Source of the DNA: Xylocopa sonorina
Lineage: Eukaryota; Arthropoda; Insecta; Hymenoptera; Apidae
Assembly (NCBI RefSeq): GCF_050948175.1
Contig: NC_135195.1
Location: 620,001 to 684,000 of the forward strand
Length of the DNA stretch: 64,000 bases
Reading direction: 5' to 3'
A model generated the notes under the pieces. That model made no database searches, was not told the DNA's origin, and saw only the letters and a program-made list of their open reading frames with translations. Position 1 is the stretch's first letter; each line of letters opens with the position of its first letter. The position numbers and the translations under genes are program-made. Positions 12,261 through 26,616 of the stretch are shown here, in pieces.

Positions 12261-13793
12261 ATTTCCTAGCAAGGAAGTGTCGCGTTTACATTCTCTTGAA
12301 GTGAATGCGAGGTATACATGACACTACGCAATGAATACTATATCTTATCACGAAACATAGAAATGAGATGCGATATCTCGTTTTAAGAAACATTAGACCT
12401 CTATTCTTTCGACACGTAGACATCTGCATACGTTATTTCCTAGCACGGATGTGTCGCATTTACATTCGTTTGAAGTGTATACGCGGTATTCATGACACTT
12501 CGCAATGAATATTATATCTTATCACGAAACTTAGAAATGAGATGCGATATCTCGTTTTAAGAGGCATTAGAACTCTATTGTTACGATACGTGGACATCTG
12601 CAAACGCTATTTCCTGGCAAGGAAGTGTCGCATTTACATTCTTTTGAAGTGAATACGAGGTATACATGACACATCGCAATGAATATTACATCTTATGATG
12701 AAGCATTGAAATGAGATACGATATCTCGTTTTAAGAAACATTAGACCTCTATTGTTACGACACGTAGACATCTGCATACGCTATTTCCTAGCACGGATGT
12801 GTCGCATTTACATTCTTTTGAAGTGTATACGCGGTATTCATGACACTTCGCAATGAATACTATATCTTATCACGAAACATAGAAATGAGATGCGATATCT
12901 CGTTTTAAGAGGCATTAGAACTCTATTGTTACGATACGTGGACATCTGCAAACGCTATTTCCTGGCAAGGAAGTGTCGCATTTACATTCTTTTGAAGTGA
13001 ATACGAGGTATACATGACACATCGCAATGAATATTACATCTTATGATGAAGCATCGAAATGAGATACGATATCTCGTTTTAAGAAACATTAGACCTCTAT
13101 TGTTACGACACGTAGACATCTGCATACGCTATTTCCTAGCACGGATGTGTCGCATTTACATTCTTTAGAAGTGTATACGCGGTATTCATGACACTTCGCA
13201 ATGAATATTATATCTTATCACGAAACATAGAAATGAGATGCGATATCGCGATTTAAGAGGCATTAGAACTCTATTGCTACGATACGTGGACATCTGCAAA
13301 CGCTATTTCCTAGCATTGAAGTGTCGCGTTTACATACTTTTGAAGTGAATATGAGGTATACATGACATTTCGCAATGAATATTATATCTTATCACGAAAC
13401 ATGGAAATGAGATACGATATCTCGTTTTAAGAAGCATTAGACTTCTATTGCTACGATACGTCGATATCTGCATACGCTATTTCCTAGCAAGGAAGTGTCG
13501 CATTTACATTCTTTTGAAGTGTATACGCGGTATTCATGACACTTCGCAATGAATACTATATCTTATCACGAAACATAGAAAAGAGATGCGATATCTCGAT
13601 TTAAGAGGCATTAGAACTCTATTGCTACGATACGTGGACATCTGCAAACGCTATTTCCTAGCATTGAAGTGTCGCATTTACATACTTTTGAAGTGAATAC
13701 AAGGTATACATGACATTTCGCAATGAATATTATATCTTATCACCAAACATAGAAATGAGATGCGATATCTCGTTTTAAGAAACATTAGACCTC

Positions 13794-16700
13794 TATTGTT
13801 ACGACACGTAGACATCTGCATACGCTATTTCCTAGCACGGATGTGTCGCATTTACATTCCTTTGAAGTGTATACGCCGTATTCATGACACCTCGCAATGA
13901 ATATTATATCTTATCACGAAACATAGAAATGAGATGCGATATCGCGATTTAAGAGGCATTAGAACTCTATTGCTACGATACGTGGACATCTGCAAACGCT
14001 ATTTCCTAGCATTGAAGTGTCGCATTTACATACTTTTGAAGTGACTACGAGGTATACATGACATTTCGCAATGAATATTATATCTTGTCACGAAACATAG
14101 AAATGAGATACGATATCGCGGTTTAAGAGGCATTAGAACTCTATTGTTCCGATACGTGGACACCTGCAAACGCTATTTCCTAGCAAGGAAGTGTCGCATT
14201 TACATTCTTTTGAAGTGAATACGAGGTATACATGACACATCGCAATGAATATTACATCTTATGATGAAGCATCGAAATGAGATACGATATCTCGTTTTAA
14301 GAAACATTAGACCTCTATTGTTATGACACGTAGACATCTGCATACGCTATTTCCTAGCACGGATGTGTCGCATTTACATTCTTTTGAAGAGTATACGCGG
14401 TATTCATGGCACTTCACAATGAATATTATATCTTATCACGAAACATAGAAATGAGATGCGATATCGCGATTTAAGAGGCATTAGAACTCTATTGTTACGA
14501 TACGTGGACATCTGCAAACGCTATTTCCTAGCAAGGAAGTGTCGCATTTACATTCTTTTGAAGTGTATACGCGGTATTCATGACACTTCGCACTGAATAC
14601 TATATCTTATCACGAAACATAGAAATGAGATGCGATATCGCGGTTTAAGAGGCATTAGAACTCTATTGTGACGATACGTGGACATCTGCAAACGCTATTT
14701 CCTGGCAAGGAAGTGTCGCATTTACATTCTTTTGAAGTGAATACGAGGTATACACGACATTTCGCAATGAATATTATATCTTATCACGAAACATGGAAAT
14801 GAGATACGATATCTCGTTTTAAGAAGCATTAGACTTCTATTGCTACGATACGTAGATATCTGCATACGCTATTTCCTAGCACGGATGTGTCGCATTTACA
14901 TTCTTTTGAAGTGTATACGCGGTATTCATGACACTTCGCAATGAATATTATATCTTATCACGAAACATAGAAATGAGATGCGATATCTCGTTTTAAGAGG
15001 CATTAGAACTCTATTGTTACGATACGTGGACATCTGCAAACGCTATTTCCTGGCAAGGAAGTGTCGCATTTACATTCTTTTGAAGTGAATACGAGGTATA
15101 CATGACACATCGCAATGAATATTACATCTTATGATGAAGCATCGAAATGAGATACGATATCTCGTTTTAAGAAACATTAGACCTCTATTGTTACGACACG
15201 TAGACATCTGCATACGCTATTTCCTAGCACGGATGTGTCGCATTTACATTTTTTTGAAGTGTATACGCGGTATACATGACATTTCGCAATGAATACTATA
15301 TCTAATCACGAAACAGAGAAATGAGTTGCGATATCTCGTTTTAAGAAACATTAGACCTCTATTGTTTCGACACGTAGACATCTGCATACGCTATTTCCTA
15401 GCACGGATGTGTCGCATTTACATTCTTTTGAAGTGTATACGCGGTATTCATGGCACTTCGCAATGAATATTATATCTTATCACGAAACATGGAAATGAGA
15501 TGCGATATCTCGTTTTAAGAAACATTAGACCTCTATTGTTACGACACGTAGACATCTGCATACGCTATTTCCTAGCACGGATGTGTCGCATTTACATTCT
15601 TTTGAAGTGTATACGCGGTATTCATGACACTTCGCAATGAATATTATATCTTATCACGAAACATAGAAATGAGATGCGATATCGCGATTTAAGAGGCATT
15701 AGAACTCTATTGCTACGATACGTGGACATCTGCAAACGCTATTTCCTAGCATTGAAGTGTCGCATTTACATACTTTTGAAGTGAATACGAGGTATACATG
15801 ACATTTCGCAATGAATATTATATCTTGTCACGAAACATAGAAATGAGATACGTTATCTCGTTTTAAGAAACATTAGACATCTATTGTTACGACACGTAGA
15901 CATCTGCATACGCTATTTCCTAGCACGGATGTGTCGCATTTACATTCTTTTGAAGAGTATACGCGGTATACATGACACATCGCAATGAATATTACATCTT
16001 ATGATGAAGCATCGAAATGAGATACGATATCTCGTTTTAAGAAACATTATACCTCTATTGTTACGACACGTAGGCATCTGCATAAGCTATTTCCTAGCAC
16101 GGATGTGTCCCACTTAAATTCTTTTGAAGTGTATACGCGGTATTCATGACACTTCGCAATGAATACTATATCTTATCACGAAACATAGAAATGAGATGCG
16201 ATATCGCGGTTTAAGAGGCATTAGAACTCTATTGTTCCGATACGTGGACATCTGCAAACGCTATTTCCTAGCATTGAAGTGTCGCATTTACATACTTTTG
16301 AAGTGAATACGAGGTATACATGACACTACGCAATGAATACTATATCTTATCACGAAACATAGAAATGAGATGCGATATCTCGTTTTAAGAAACATTAGAC
16401 CTTTATTGTTACGACACGTGGAAACCAGCAAACCCTTTTTCCTAGCAAGGAAGTGTCGCGTTTACATTCTCTTGAAGTGAATGCGAGGTATACATGACAC
16501 TACGCAATGAATACTATATCTTATCACGAAACATAGAAATGAGATGCGATATCTCGTTTTAAGAAACATTAGACCTCTATTGTTACGATACGTAGACATC
16601 TGCATACGCTATTTCCTAGCACGGATGTGTCGCATTTACATTCTTTTGAAGTGTATACGCGGTATTCGTGACACTTCGCAATGAATATTATATCTTATCA

Positions 16701-19700
16701 CGAAACATAGAAATGAGATGCGATATCGCGATTTAAGAGGCATTAGAACTCCATTGTTACGATACGTGGACATCTGCAAACGCTATTTCCTAGCAAGGAA
16801 GTGTCGCATTTACATTCTTTTGAAGTGAATACGAGGTATACATGACACATCGCAATGAATATTACATCTTATGATGAAGCATCGAAATGAGATACAATAT
16901 CTCGTTTTAAGAAACATTAGACCTCTATTGTTACGACACGTAGACATCTGCATACGCTATTTCCTAGCACGGATGTGTCGCATTTACATTCTTTTGAAGT
17001 GTATACGCGGTATTCATGACACTTCGCAATGAATACTATATCTTATCACGAAACAGAAATAAGATGCGATATCGCGGTTTAAGAGGCATTAGAACTCTAT
17101 TGTTACGATACGTGGACATCTGCAAACGCTATTTCCTAGCAAGGAAGTGTCGCATTTACATTCTTTTGAAGTGTATACGCGGTATTCATGACACTTCGCA
17201 CTGAATACTATATCTTATCACGAAACATAGAAATGAGATGCGATATCGCGGTTTAAGAGGCATTAGAACTCTATTGTTACGATACGTGGACATCTGCAAA
17301 CGCTATTTCCTGGCAAGGAAGTGTCGCATTTACATACTTTTGAAGTGAATACGAGGTATACATGACACTACGCAATGAATACTATATCTTATCACGAAAC
17401 ATAGAAATGAGATGCGATATCTCGTTTTAAGAAACATTAGACCTTTATTGTTACGACACGTAGACATCTGCATACGCTATTTCCTAGCACGGATGTGTCG
17501 CATTTACATTCCTTTGAAGTGTATACGCCGTATTCATGACACCTCGCAATGAATATTATATCTTATCACGAAACATAGAAATGAGATGCGATATCGCGAT
17601 TTAAGAGGCATTAGAACTCTATTGCTACGATACGTGGACATCTGCAAACGCTATTTCCTAGCATTGAAGTGTCGCATTTACATACTTTTGAAGTGACTAC
17701 GAGGTATACATGACATTTCGCAATGAATATTATATCTTGTCACGAAACATAGAAATGAGATACGATATCGCGGTTTAAGAGGCATTAGAACTCTATTGTT
17801 CCGATACGTGGACACCTGCAAACGCTATTTCCTAGCAAGGAAGTGTCGCATTTACATTCTTTTGAAGTGAATACGAGGTATACATGACACATCGCAATGA
17901 ATATTACATCTTATGATGAAGCATCGAAATGAGATACGATATCTCGTTTTAAGAAACATTAGACCTCTATTGTTATGACACGTAGACATCTGCATACGCT
18001 ATTTCCTAGCACGGATGTGTCGCATTTACATTCTTTTGAAGAGTATACGCGGTATTCATGGCACTTCACAATGAATATTATATCTTATCACGAAACATAG
18101 AAATGAGATGCGATATCGCGATTTAAGAGGCATTAGAACTCTATTGTTACGATACGTGGACATCTGCAAACGCTATTTCCTAGCAAGGAAGTGTCGCATT
18201 TACATTCTTTTGAAGTGTATACGCGGTATTCATGACACTTCGCACTGAATACTATATCTTATCACGAAACATAGAAATGAGATGCGATATCGCGGTTTAA
18301 GAGGCATTAGAACTCTATTGTGACGATACGTGGACATCTGCAAACGCTATTTCCTGGCAAGGAAGTGTCGCATTTACATTCTTTTGAAGTGAATACGAGG
18401 TATACACGACATTTCGCAATGAATATTATATCTTATCACGAAACATGGAAATGAGATACGATATCTCGTTTTAAGAAGCATTAGACTTCTATTGCTACGA
18501 TACGTAGATATCTGCATACGCTATTTCCTAGCACGGATGTGTCGCATTTACATTCTTTTGAAGTGTATACGCGGTATTCATGACACTTCGCAATGAATAT
18601 TATATCTTATCACGAAACATAGAAATGAGATGCGATATCTCGTTTTAAGAGGCATTAGAACTCTATTGTTACGATACGTGGACATCTGCAAACGCTATTT
18701 CCTGGCAAGGAAGTGTCGCATTTACATTCTTTTGAAGTGAATACGAGGTATACATGACACATCGCAATGAATATTACATCTTATGATGAAGCATCGAAAT
18801 GAGATACGATATCTCGTTTTAAGAAACATTAGACCTCTATTGTTACGACACGTAGACATCTGCATACGCTATTTCCTAGCACGGATGTGTCGCATTTACA
18901 TTTTTTTGAAGTGTATACGCGGTATACATGACATTTCGCAATGAATACTATATCTAATCACGAAACAGAGAAATGAGTTGCGATATCTCGTTTTAAGAAA
19001 CATTAGACCTCTATTGTTTCGACACGTAGACATCTGCATACGCTATTTCCTAGCACGGATGTGTCGCATTTACATTCTTTTGAAGTGTATACGCGGTATT
19101 CATGGCACTTCGCAATGAATATTATATCTTATCACGAAACATGGAAATGAGATGCGATATCTCGTTTTAAGAAACATTAGACCTCTATTGTTACGACACG
19201 TAGACATCTGCATACGCTATTTCCTAGCACGGATGTGTCGCATTTACATTCTTTTGAAGTGTATACGCGGTATTCATGACACTTCGCAATGAATATTATA
19301 TCTTATCACGAAACATAGAAATGAGATGCGATATCGCGATTTAAGAGGCATTAGAACTCTATTGCTACGATACGTGGACATCTGCAAACGCTATTTCCTA
19401 GCATTGAAGTGTCGCATTTACATACTTTTGAAGTGAATACGAGGTATACATGACATTTCGCAATGAATATTATATCTTGTCACGAAACATAGAAATGAGA
19501 TACGTTATCTCGTTTTAAGAAACATTAGACATCTATTGTTACGACACGTAGACATCTGCATACGCTATTTCCTAGCACGGATGTGTCGCATTTACATTCT
19601 TTTGAAGAGTATACGCGGTATACATGACACATCGCAATGAATATTACATCTTATGATGAAGCATCGAAATGAGATACGATATCTCGTTTTAAGAAACATT

Positions 19701-19888
19701 ATACCTCTATTGTTACGACACGTAGGCATCTGCATAAGCTATTTCCTAGCACGGATGTGTCCCACTTAAATTCTTTTGAAGTGTATACGCGGTATTCATG
19801 ACACTTCGCAATGAATACTATATCTTATCACGAAACATAGAAATGAGATGCGATATCGCGGTTTAAGAGGCATTAGAACTCTATTGTT
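13794..19888 (+). repeat. 21-unit (3,652-bp) duplication: 13794-16236 and 17446-19888
   Basis: Many rare marks recur exactly 3652 bp apart (21x174 minus the 2-bp deletion): 'atacgccgta' at 13871/17523, 'ttatgacacg' at 14321/17973, 'tatacacgac' near 14751/18403, 'tctaatcacgaaacagag' at 15301/18953, 'cgttatctcg' near 15851/19503 and 'cccacttaaattc' near 16110/19762. The left edge is a chimeric unit at about 17446-17461 (F-type 'acctttattg' joined to B-type 'tagacatctg'). The right edge is at 16237/19889 ('gttccg' versus 'gttacg'). Confidence 0.92.
16971..17144 (+). repeat. 172-bp deletion region, copy 1 (2-bp deletion at 17054/17055)
   Basis: The boundary reads 'cgaaacagaaataag' where other units read 'cgaaacatagaaatgag', a loss of 2 bp plus a G-to-A change. 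It is the first of three identical deletions, the others being at about 20532 and 21922. They are the only length changes I detected in 64 kb. All three sit in the same local context and at duplication offsets (3478 and 1390 bp), so they descend from one event. The deletion moves the reading frame and creates the 62-codon ORF at 17016-17204. Confidence 0.93.
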
Positions 19889-19937
19889 ACGATACGTGGA
19901 CATCTGCAAACGCTATTTCCTAGCAAGGAAGTGTCGC

Positions 19938-19948
19938 ATTTACATTCT
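19938..19948 (+). other. Chimeric junction where the duplication offset changes from 21 to 20 units
   Basis: A class A unit ('cctagcaaggaagtgtcgcattt') continues with the F-type tail 'cattctcttgaagtgaatgcg'. True F units have 'gtcgcgttt' before that tail. Upstream marks match 3652 bp earlier and downstream marks match 3478 bp earlier, so one monomer was lost in the second copy here. Confidence 0.85.
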
Positions 19949-20448
19949 CTTGAAGTGAATGCGAGGTATACATGACACTACGCAATGAATACTATATCTT
20001 ATCACGAAACATAGAAATGAGATGCGATATCTCGTTTTAAGAAACATTAGACCTCTATTGTTACGATACGTAGACATCTGCATACGCTATTTCCTAGCAC
20101 GGATGTGTCGCATTTACATTCTTTTGAAGTGTATACGCGGTATTCGTGACACTTCGCAATGAATATTATATCTTATCACGAAACATAGAAATGAGATGCG
20201 ATATCGCGATTTAAGAGGCATTAGAACTCTATTGTTACGATACGTGGACATCTGCAAACGCTATTTCCTAGCAAGGAAGTGTCGCATTTACATTCTTTTG
20301 AAGTGAATACGAGGTATACATGACACATCGCAATGAATATTACATCTTATGATGAAGCATCGAAATGAGATACAATATCTCGTTTTAAGAAACATTAGAC
20401 CTCTATTGTTACGACACGTAGACATCTGCATACGCTATTTCCTAGCAC

Positions 20449-20622
20449 GGATGTGTCGCATTTACATTCTTTTGAAGTGTATACGCGGTATTCATGACAC
20501 TTCGCAATGAATACTATATCTTATCACGAAACAGAAATAAGATGCGATATCGCGGTTTAAGAGGCATTAGAACTCTATTGTTACGATACGTGGACATCTG
20601 CAAACGCTATTTCCTAGCAAGG
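20449..20622 (+). repeat. 172-bp deletion region, copy 2 (2-bp deletion near 20532)
   Basis: Same 'aaacagaaataag' boundary as near 17054, at an offset of 3478 bp (20x174 minus 2). It is carried on the second copy of the large 21/20-unit duplication. Flanking units match those of the first copy almost base for base. Confidence 0.93.
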
Positions 20623-21838
20623 AAGTGTCGCATTTACATTCTTTTGAAGTGTATACGCGGTATTCATGACACTTCGCACTGAATACTATATCTTATCACG
20701 AAACATAGAAATGAGATGCGATATCGCGGTTTAAGAGGCATTAGAACTCTATTGTTACGATACGTGGACATCTGCAAACGCTATTTCCTGGCAAGGAAGT
20801 GTCGCATTTACATTCCTTTGAAGTGAATACGAGGTATACATGACATTTCGCAATGAATATTATATCTTATCACGAAACATGGAAATGAGATACGATATCT
20901 CGTTTTAAGAAGCATTAGGCTTCTATTGCTACGATACGTAGATATCTGCATACGCTATTTCCTAGCAAGGAAGTGTCGCAATTACATTCTTTTGAAGTGT
21001 ATACGCGGTATTCATGACACTTCGCAATGAATACTATATCTTATCACGAAACATAGAAATGAGATGCGATATCGCGGTTTAAGAGGCATTAGAACTCTAT
21101 TGTTACGATACGTGGACATCTGCAAACGCTATTTCCTGGCAAGGAAGTGTCGCATTTACATACTTTTGAAGTGAATACGAGGTATACATGACACTACGCA
21201 ATGAATACTATATCTTATCACGAAACATAGAAATGAGATGCGATATCTCGTTTTAAGAAACATTAGACCTTTATTGTTACGACACGTGGAAACCAGCAAA
21301 CCCTTTTTCCTAGCAAGGAAGTGTCGCGTTTACATTCTCTTGAAGTGAATGCGAGGTATACATGACACTACGCAATGAATACTATATCTTATCACGAAAC
21401 ATAGAAATGAGATGCGATATCTCGTTTTAAGAAACATTAGACCTCTATTGTTACGATACGTAGACATCTGCATACGCTATTTCCTAGCACGGATGTGTCG
21501 CATTTACATTCTTTTGAAGTGTATACGCGGTATTCGTGACACTTCGCAATGAATATTATATCTTATCACGAAACATAGAAATGAGATGCGATATCGCGAT
21601 TTAAGAGGCATTAGAACTCTATTGTTACGATACGTGGACATCTGCAAACGCTATTTCCTAGCAAGGAAGTGTCGCATTTACATTCTTTTGAAGTGAATAC
21701 GAGGTATACATGACACATCGCAATGAATATTACATCTTATGATGAAGCATCGAAATGAGATACAATATCTCGTTTTAAGAAACATTAGACCTCTATTGTT
21801 ACGACACGTAGACATCTGCATACGCTATTTCCTAGCAC

Positions 21839-22012
21839 GGATGTGTCGCATTTACATTCTTTTGAAGTGTATACGCGGTATTCATGACACTTCGCAATGA
21901 ATACTATATCTTATCACGAAACAGAAATAAGATGCGATATCGCGGTTTAAGAGGCATTAGAACTCTATTGTTACGATACGTGGACATCTGCAAACGCTAT
22001 TTCCTAGCAAGG
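21839..22012 (+). repeat. 172-bp deletion region, copy 3 (2-bp deletion near 21922)
   Basis: Same deletion again, 1390 bp (8x174 minus 2) after copy 2. It was produced by the 8-unit tandem duplication at about 19.95-22.55 kb. Confidence 0.93.
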
Positions 22013-22500
22013 AAGTGTCGCATTTACATTCTTTTGAAGTGTATACGCGGTATTCATGACACTTCGCACTGAATACTATATCTTATCACGAAACATAGAA
22101 ATGAGATGCGATATCGCGGTTTAAGAGGCATTAGAACTCTATTGTTACGATACGTGGACATCTGCAAACGCTATTTCCTGGCAAGGAAGTGTCGCATTTA
22201 CATTCCTTTGAAGTGAATACGAGGTATACATGACATTTCGCAATGAATATTATATCTTATCACGAAACATGGAAATGAGATACGATATCTTGTTTTAAGA
22301 AGCATTAGACTTCTATTGCTACGATACGTAGATATCTGCATACGCTATTTCCTAGCAAGGAAGTGTCGCAATTACATTCTTTTGAAGTGTATACGCGGTA
22401 TTCATGACACTTCGCAATGAATACTATATCTTATCACGAAACATAGAAATGAGATGCGATATCGCGGTTTAAGAGGCATTAGAACTCTATTGTTACGATA

Positions 22501-25500
22501 CGTGGACATCTGCAAACGCTATTTCCTGGCAAGGAAGTGTCGCATTTACATTCTTTTGAAGTGAATACGAGGTATACATGACACATCGCAATGAATATTA
22601 CATCTTATGATGAAGCATCGAAATGAGATACGATAACTCGTTTTAAGAAACATTAGACCTCTATTGTTACGACACGTAGACATCTGCATACGCTATTTCC
22701 TAGCACGGATGTGTCGCATTTACATTCTTTTGAAGTGTATACGCGGTATACATGACATTTCGCAATGAATACTATGTCTAATCACGAAACAGAGAAATGA
22801 GTTGCGATATCTCGTTTTAAGAAACATTAGACCTCTATTGTTACGACACGTAGACATCTGCATACGCTATTTCCTAGCACGGACGTGTCGCATTTACATT
22901 CTTTTGAAGTGTATACGCGGTATTCATGACACTTCGCAATGAATATTATATCTTATCACGAAACATGGAAATGAGATGCGATATCTCGTTTTAAGAAGCA
23001 TTAGACCTTTATTGTTACGACACGTGGACACCAGCAAACCCTATTTCCTAGCAAGGAAGTGTCGCGTTTACATTCTCTTGAAGTGAATGCGAGGTATACA
23101 TGACACTACGCAATGAATACTATATCTTATCACGAAACATAGAAATGAGATGCGATATCTCGTTTTAAGAAACATTAGACCTCTATTGTTACGATACGTA
23201 GACATCTGCATACGCTATTTCCTAGCACGGATGTGTCGCATTTACATTCTTTTGAAGTGTATACGCGGTATCCGTGACACTTCGCAATGAATATTATATC
23301 TTATCACGAAACATAGAAATGAGATGCGATATCGCGATTTAAGAGGAATTAGAACTCTATTGCTACGATACGTGGACATCTGCAAACGCTATTTCCTAGC
23401 ATTGAAATGTCACATTTACGTACTTTTGAAGTGAATACGAGGTATACTTGACATTTCGCAATGAATATTATATCTTGTCACGAAACATAGAAATGAGATA
23501 CGATATCTCGTTTTAAGAAACATTATACCTCTATTGTTACGACACGTAAACATCTGCATACGCTATTTCCTAGCACGGATGTGTCGCATTTACATTCTTT
23601 TGAAGTGTATACGCGGTATTCATGACACTTCGCACTGAATACTATATCTTATCACGAAACATAGAAATGAGATGCGATATCGCGGTTTAAGAGGCATTAG
23701 AACTCTATTGTTACAATACGTGGACATCTGCAAACGCTATTACCTGGCAAGGAAGTGTCGCATTTACATTCTTTTGAAGTGAATACGAGGTATACATGAC
23801 ATTTCGCAATGAATATTATATCTTATCACAAAACATGGAAATGAGATACGATATCTCGTTTTAAGAAGCATTAGACTTCTATTGCTACGATACGTAGATA
23901 TCTGCATACGCTATTTCCTAGCAAGGAAGTGTCGCATTTACATTCTTTTGAAGTGTATACGCGGTATTCATGACACTTCGCAATGAATATTATATCTTAT
24001 CACGAAACATAGAAATGAGATGCGATATCGCGATTTAAGAGGCATTAGAACTCTATTGCTAGGATACGTGGACATCTGCAAACGCTATTTCCTAGCATTG
24101 AAGTGTCGCATTTACATACTTTTGAAGTGAATACGAGGTATACATGACATTTCGCAATGAATATTATATCTTATCACGAAACATGGAAATGAGATACGAT
24201 ATCTCGTTTTAAGAAGCATTAGACTTCTATTGCTACGATACGTAGATATCTGCATACGCTATTTCCTAGCAAGGAAGTGTCGCATTTACATTCTTTTGAA
24301 GTGTATACGCGGTATTCATGACACTTCGCAATGAATACTATATCTTATCACGAAACATAGAAATGAGATGCGATATCTCGTTTTAAGAGGCATTAGAACT
24401 CTATTGTTACGACACGTGGACATCTGCAAACGCTATTTCCTGGCAAGGAAGTGTCGCATTTACATTCTTTTGAAGTGAATACGAGGTATACATGACACAT
24501 CGCAATGAATATTACATCTTATGATGAAGCATCGAAATGAGATACGATATCTCGTTTTAAGAAACATTAGACCTCTATTGTTACGACACGTAGATATCTG
24601 CATACGCTATTTCCTAGCACGGATGTGTCGCATTTACATTCTTTTGAAGTGTATACGCGGTATACATGACATTTCGCAATGAATACTATATCTAATCACG
24701 AAACAGAGAAATGAGTTGCGATATCTCGTTTTAAGAAACATTAGACCTCTATTGTTACGACACGTAGACATCTGCATACGCTATTTCCTAGCACGGACGT
24801 GTCGCATTTACATTCTTTTGAAGTGTATACGCGGTATTCATGACACTTCGCAATGAATATTATATCTTATCACGAAACATGGAAATGAGATGCGATATCT
24901 CGTTTTAAGAAGCATTAGACCTTTATTGTTACGACACGTGGACACCAGCAAACCCTATTTCCTAGCAAGGAAGTGTCGCGTTTACATTCTCTTGAAGTGA
25001 ATGCGAGGTATACATGACACTACGCAATGAATACAATATCTTATCACGAAACATAGAAATGAGATGCGATATCTCGTTTTAAGAAACATTAGACCTCTAT
25101 TGTTACGATACGTAGACATCTGCATACGCTATTTCCTAGCACGGATGTGTCGCATTTACATTCTTTTGAAGTGTATACGCGGTATCCGTGACACTTCGCA
25201 ATGAATATTATATCTTATCACGAAACATAGAAATGAGATGCGATATCGCGATTTAAGAGGAATTAGAACTCTATTGCTACGATACGTGGACATCTGCAAA
25301 CGCTATTTCCTAGCATTGAAATGTCGCATTTACATACTTTTGAAGTGAATACGAGGTATACTTGACATTTCGCAATGAATATTATATCTTGTCACGAAAC
25401 ATAGAAATGAGATACGATATCTCGTTTTAAGAAACATTATACCTCCATTGTTACGACACGTAAACATCTGCATACGCTATTTCCTAGCACGGATGTGTCG

Positions 25501-25547
25501 CATTTACATTCTTTTGAAGTGTATACGCGGTATTCATGACACTTCGC
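22501..25547 (+). repeat. 11-unit (1,914-bp) offset duplication: 22501-23633 and 24415-25547
   Basis: 'cggacgtgtcg' at about 22880 and 24794, 'ctaatcacgaaacagag' at 22779 and 24693, 'ggtatccgtgac' near 23267 and 25181, 'gaggaattagaactc' near 23343 and 25257, and 'cgtaaacatctg' near 23546 and 25460 all recur 1914 bp apart. About 6.5 monomers are shared. Confidence 0.9.
24181..24354 (+). repeat. Monomer type G (exemplar)
   Basis: Starts 'acatggaaatgagatacg', then has 'ctcgttttaagaagcattag' followed by 'acttctattgctacg', and 'tacgtagatatctgcatacg', then the class A 'aaggaag' and a 'gtgtatacgcggtattc' tail. It combines class B-like and class A-like segments. Copies include about 3.1, 4.5, 7.1, 13.4, 14.8, 18.4, 20.9, 22.3, 23.8, 24.2, 28.5, 36.9, 38.3 and 49.9 kb. 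Confidence 0.86.
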
Positions 25548-26206
25548 AATGAATACTATATCTTATCACGAAACATAGAAAAGAGATGCGATATCTCGAT
25601 TTAAGAGGCATTAGAACTCTATTGCTACGATACGTGGACATCTGCAAACGCTATTTCCTAGCATTGAAGTGTCGCATTTACATACTTTTGAAGTGAATAC
25701 GAGGTATACATGACATTTCGCAATGGATATTATATCTTATCACGAAACATAGAAATGAGATGCGTTATCTCGTTTTAAGAAACATTAGACATCTATTGTT
25801 ACGACACGTAGACATCTGCATACGCTATTTCCTAGCAAGGAAGTGTCGCATTTACATTCTTTTGAAGTGTATACGCGGTATTCATGACACTTCGCAATGA
25901 ATATTATATCTTATCACGAAACATAGAAATGAGATGCGATATCGCGGTTTAAGAGGCATTAGAACTCTATTGTTACGATACGTGGACATCTGCAAACGCT
26001 ATTTCCTGGCAAGGAAGTGTCGCATTTACATTCTTTTGAAGTGAATACGAGGTATACATGACACATCGCAATGAATATTACATCTTATGATGAAGCATCG
26101 AAATGAGATACGATATCTCGTTTTAAGAAACATTAGACCTCTATTGTTACGACACGTAGACATCTGCATACGCTATTTCCTAGCACGGATGTGTCGCATT
26201 TAGATT

Positions 26207-26380
26207 CTTTTGAAGTGAATACGAGGTATACATGACACATCGCAATGAATATTACATCTTATGATGAAGCATCGAAATGAGATACGATATCTCGTTTTAA
26301 GAAACATTAGACCTCTATTGTTACGACACGTAGACATCTGCATACGCTATTTCCTAGCACGGATGTGTCGCATTTACATT
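26207..26380 (+). repeat. Single extra H monomer relative to the paralogous block
   Basis: Two nearly identical H monomers follow each other here, joined by the unusual 'catttagattcttttgaag' with a 'gaatacgagg' tail. The paralogous block at about 33.17 kb has only one. This is either a one-unit gain here or a one-unit loss there. Confidence 0.8.
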
Positions 26381-26616
26381 CTTTTGAAGTGTATACGCGG
26401 TATTCATGACACTTCGCAATGAATATTATATCTTATCACGAAACATAGAAATGAGATGCAATAACGCGATTTAAGAGGCATTAGAACTCTATTGCTACGA
26501 GACGTGGACATCTGCAAACGCTATTTCCTAGCATTGAAGTGTCGCATTTACATACTTTTGTAGTGACTACGAGGTATACATGACATTTCGCAATGAATAT
26601 TATATCTTGTCACGAA

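Larger units (their letters stand above)
19949..22550 (+). repeat. 8-unit (1,390-bp) tandem duplication
   Basis: Copy 1 is about 19949-21160 and copy 2 about 21339-22550. Both carry the 2-bp deletion, 'ggtattcgtgac', 'gatacaatatctcg' and 'gtcgcaattacattc' (20977 and 22367). Differences are few, for example 'attaggcttc' versus 'attagacttc', and 'tatctcg' versus 'tatcttg' near 22280. The same block also matches about 16.47-17.33 kb at 20 and 28 units, so it has been copied at least twice. Confidence 0.92.

Noticed and set aside
17016..17204. 62-codon ORF, also at 20494-20682 and 21884-22072, as a gene
   Set aside because: It exists only because the 2-bp deletion moves the frame past a TAA at 'ggttTAAgag'. 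All three copies are products of DNA duplication, and no domain or start context is visible.
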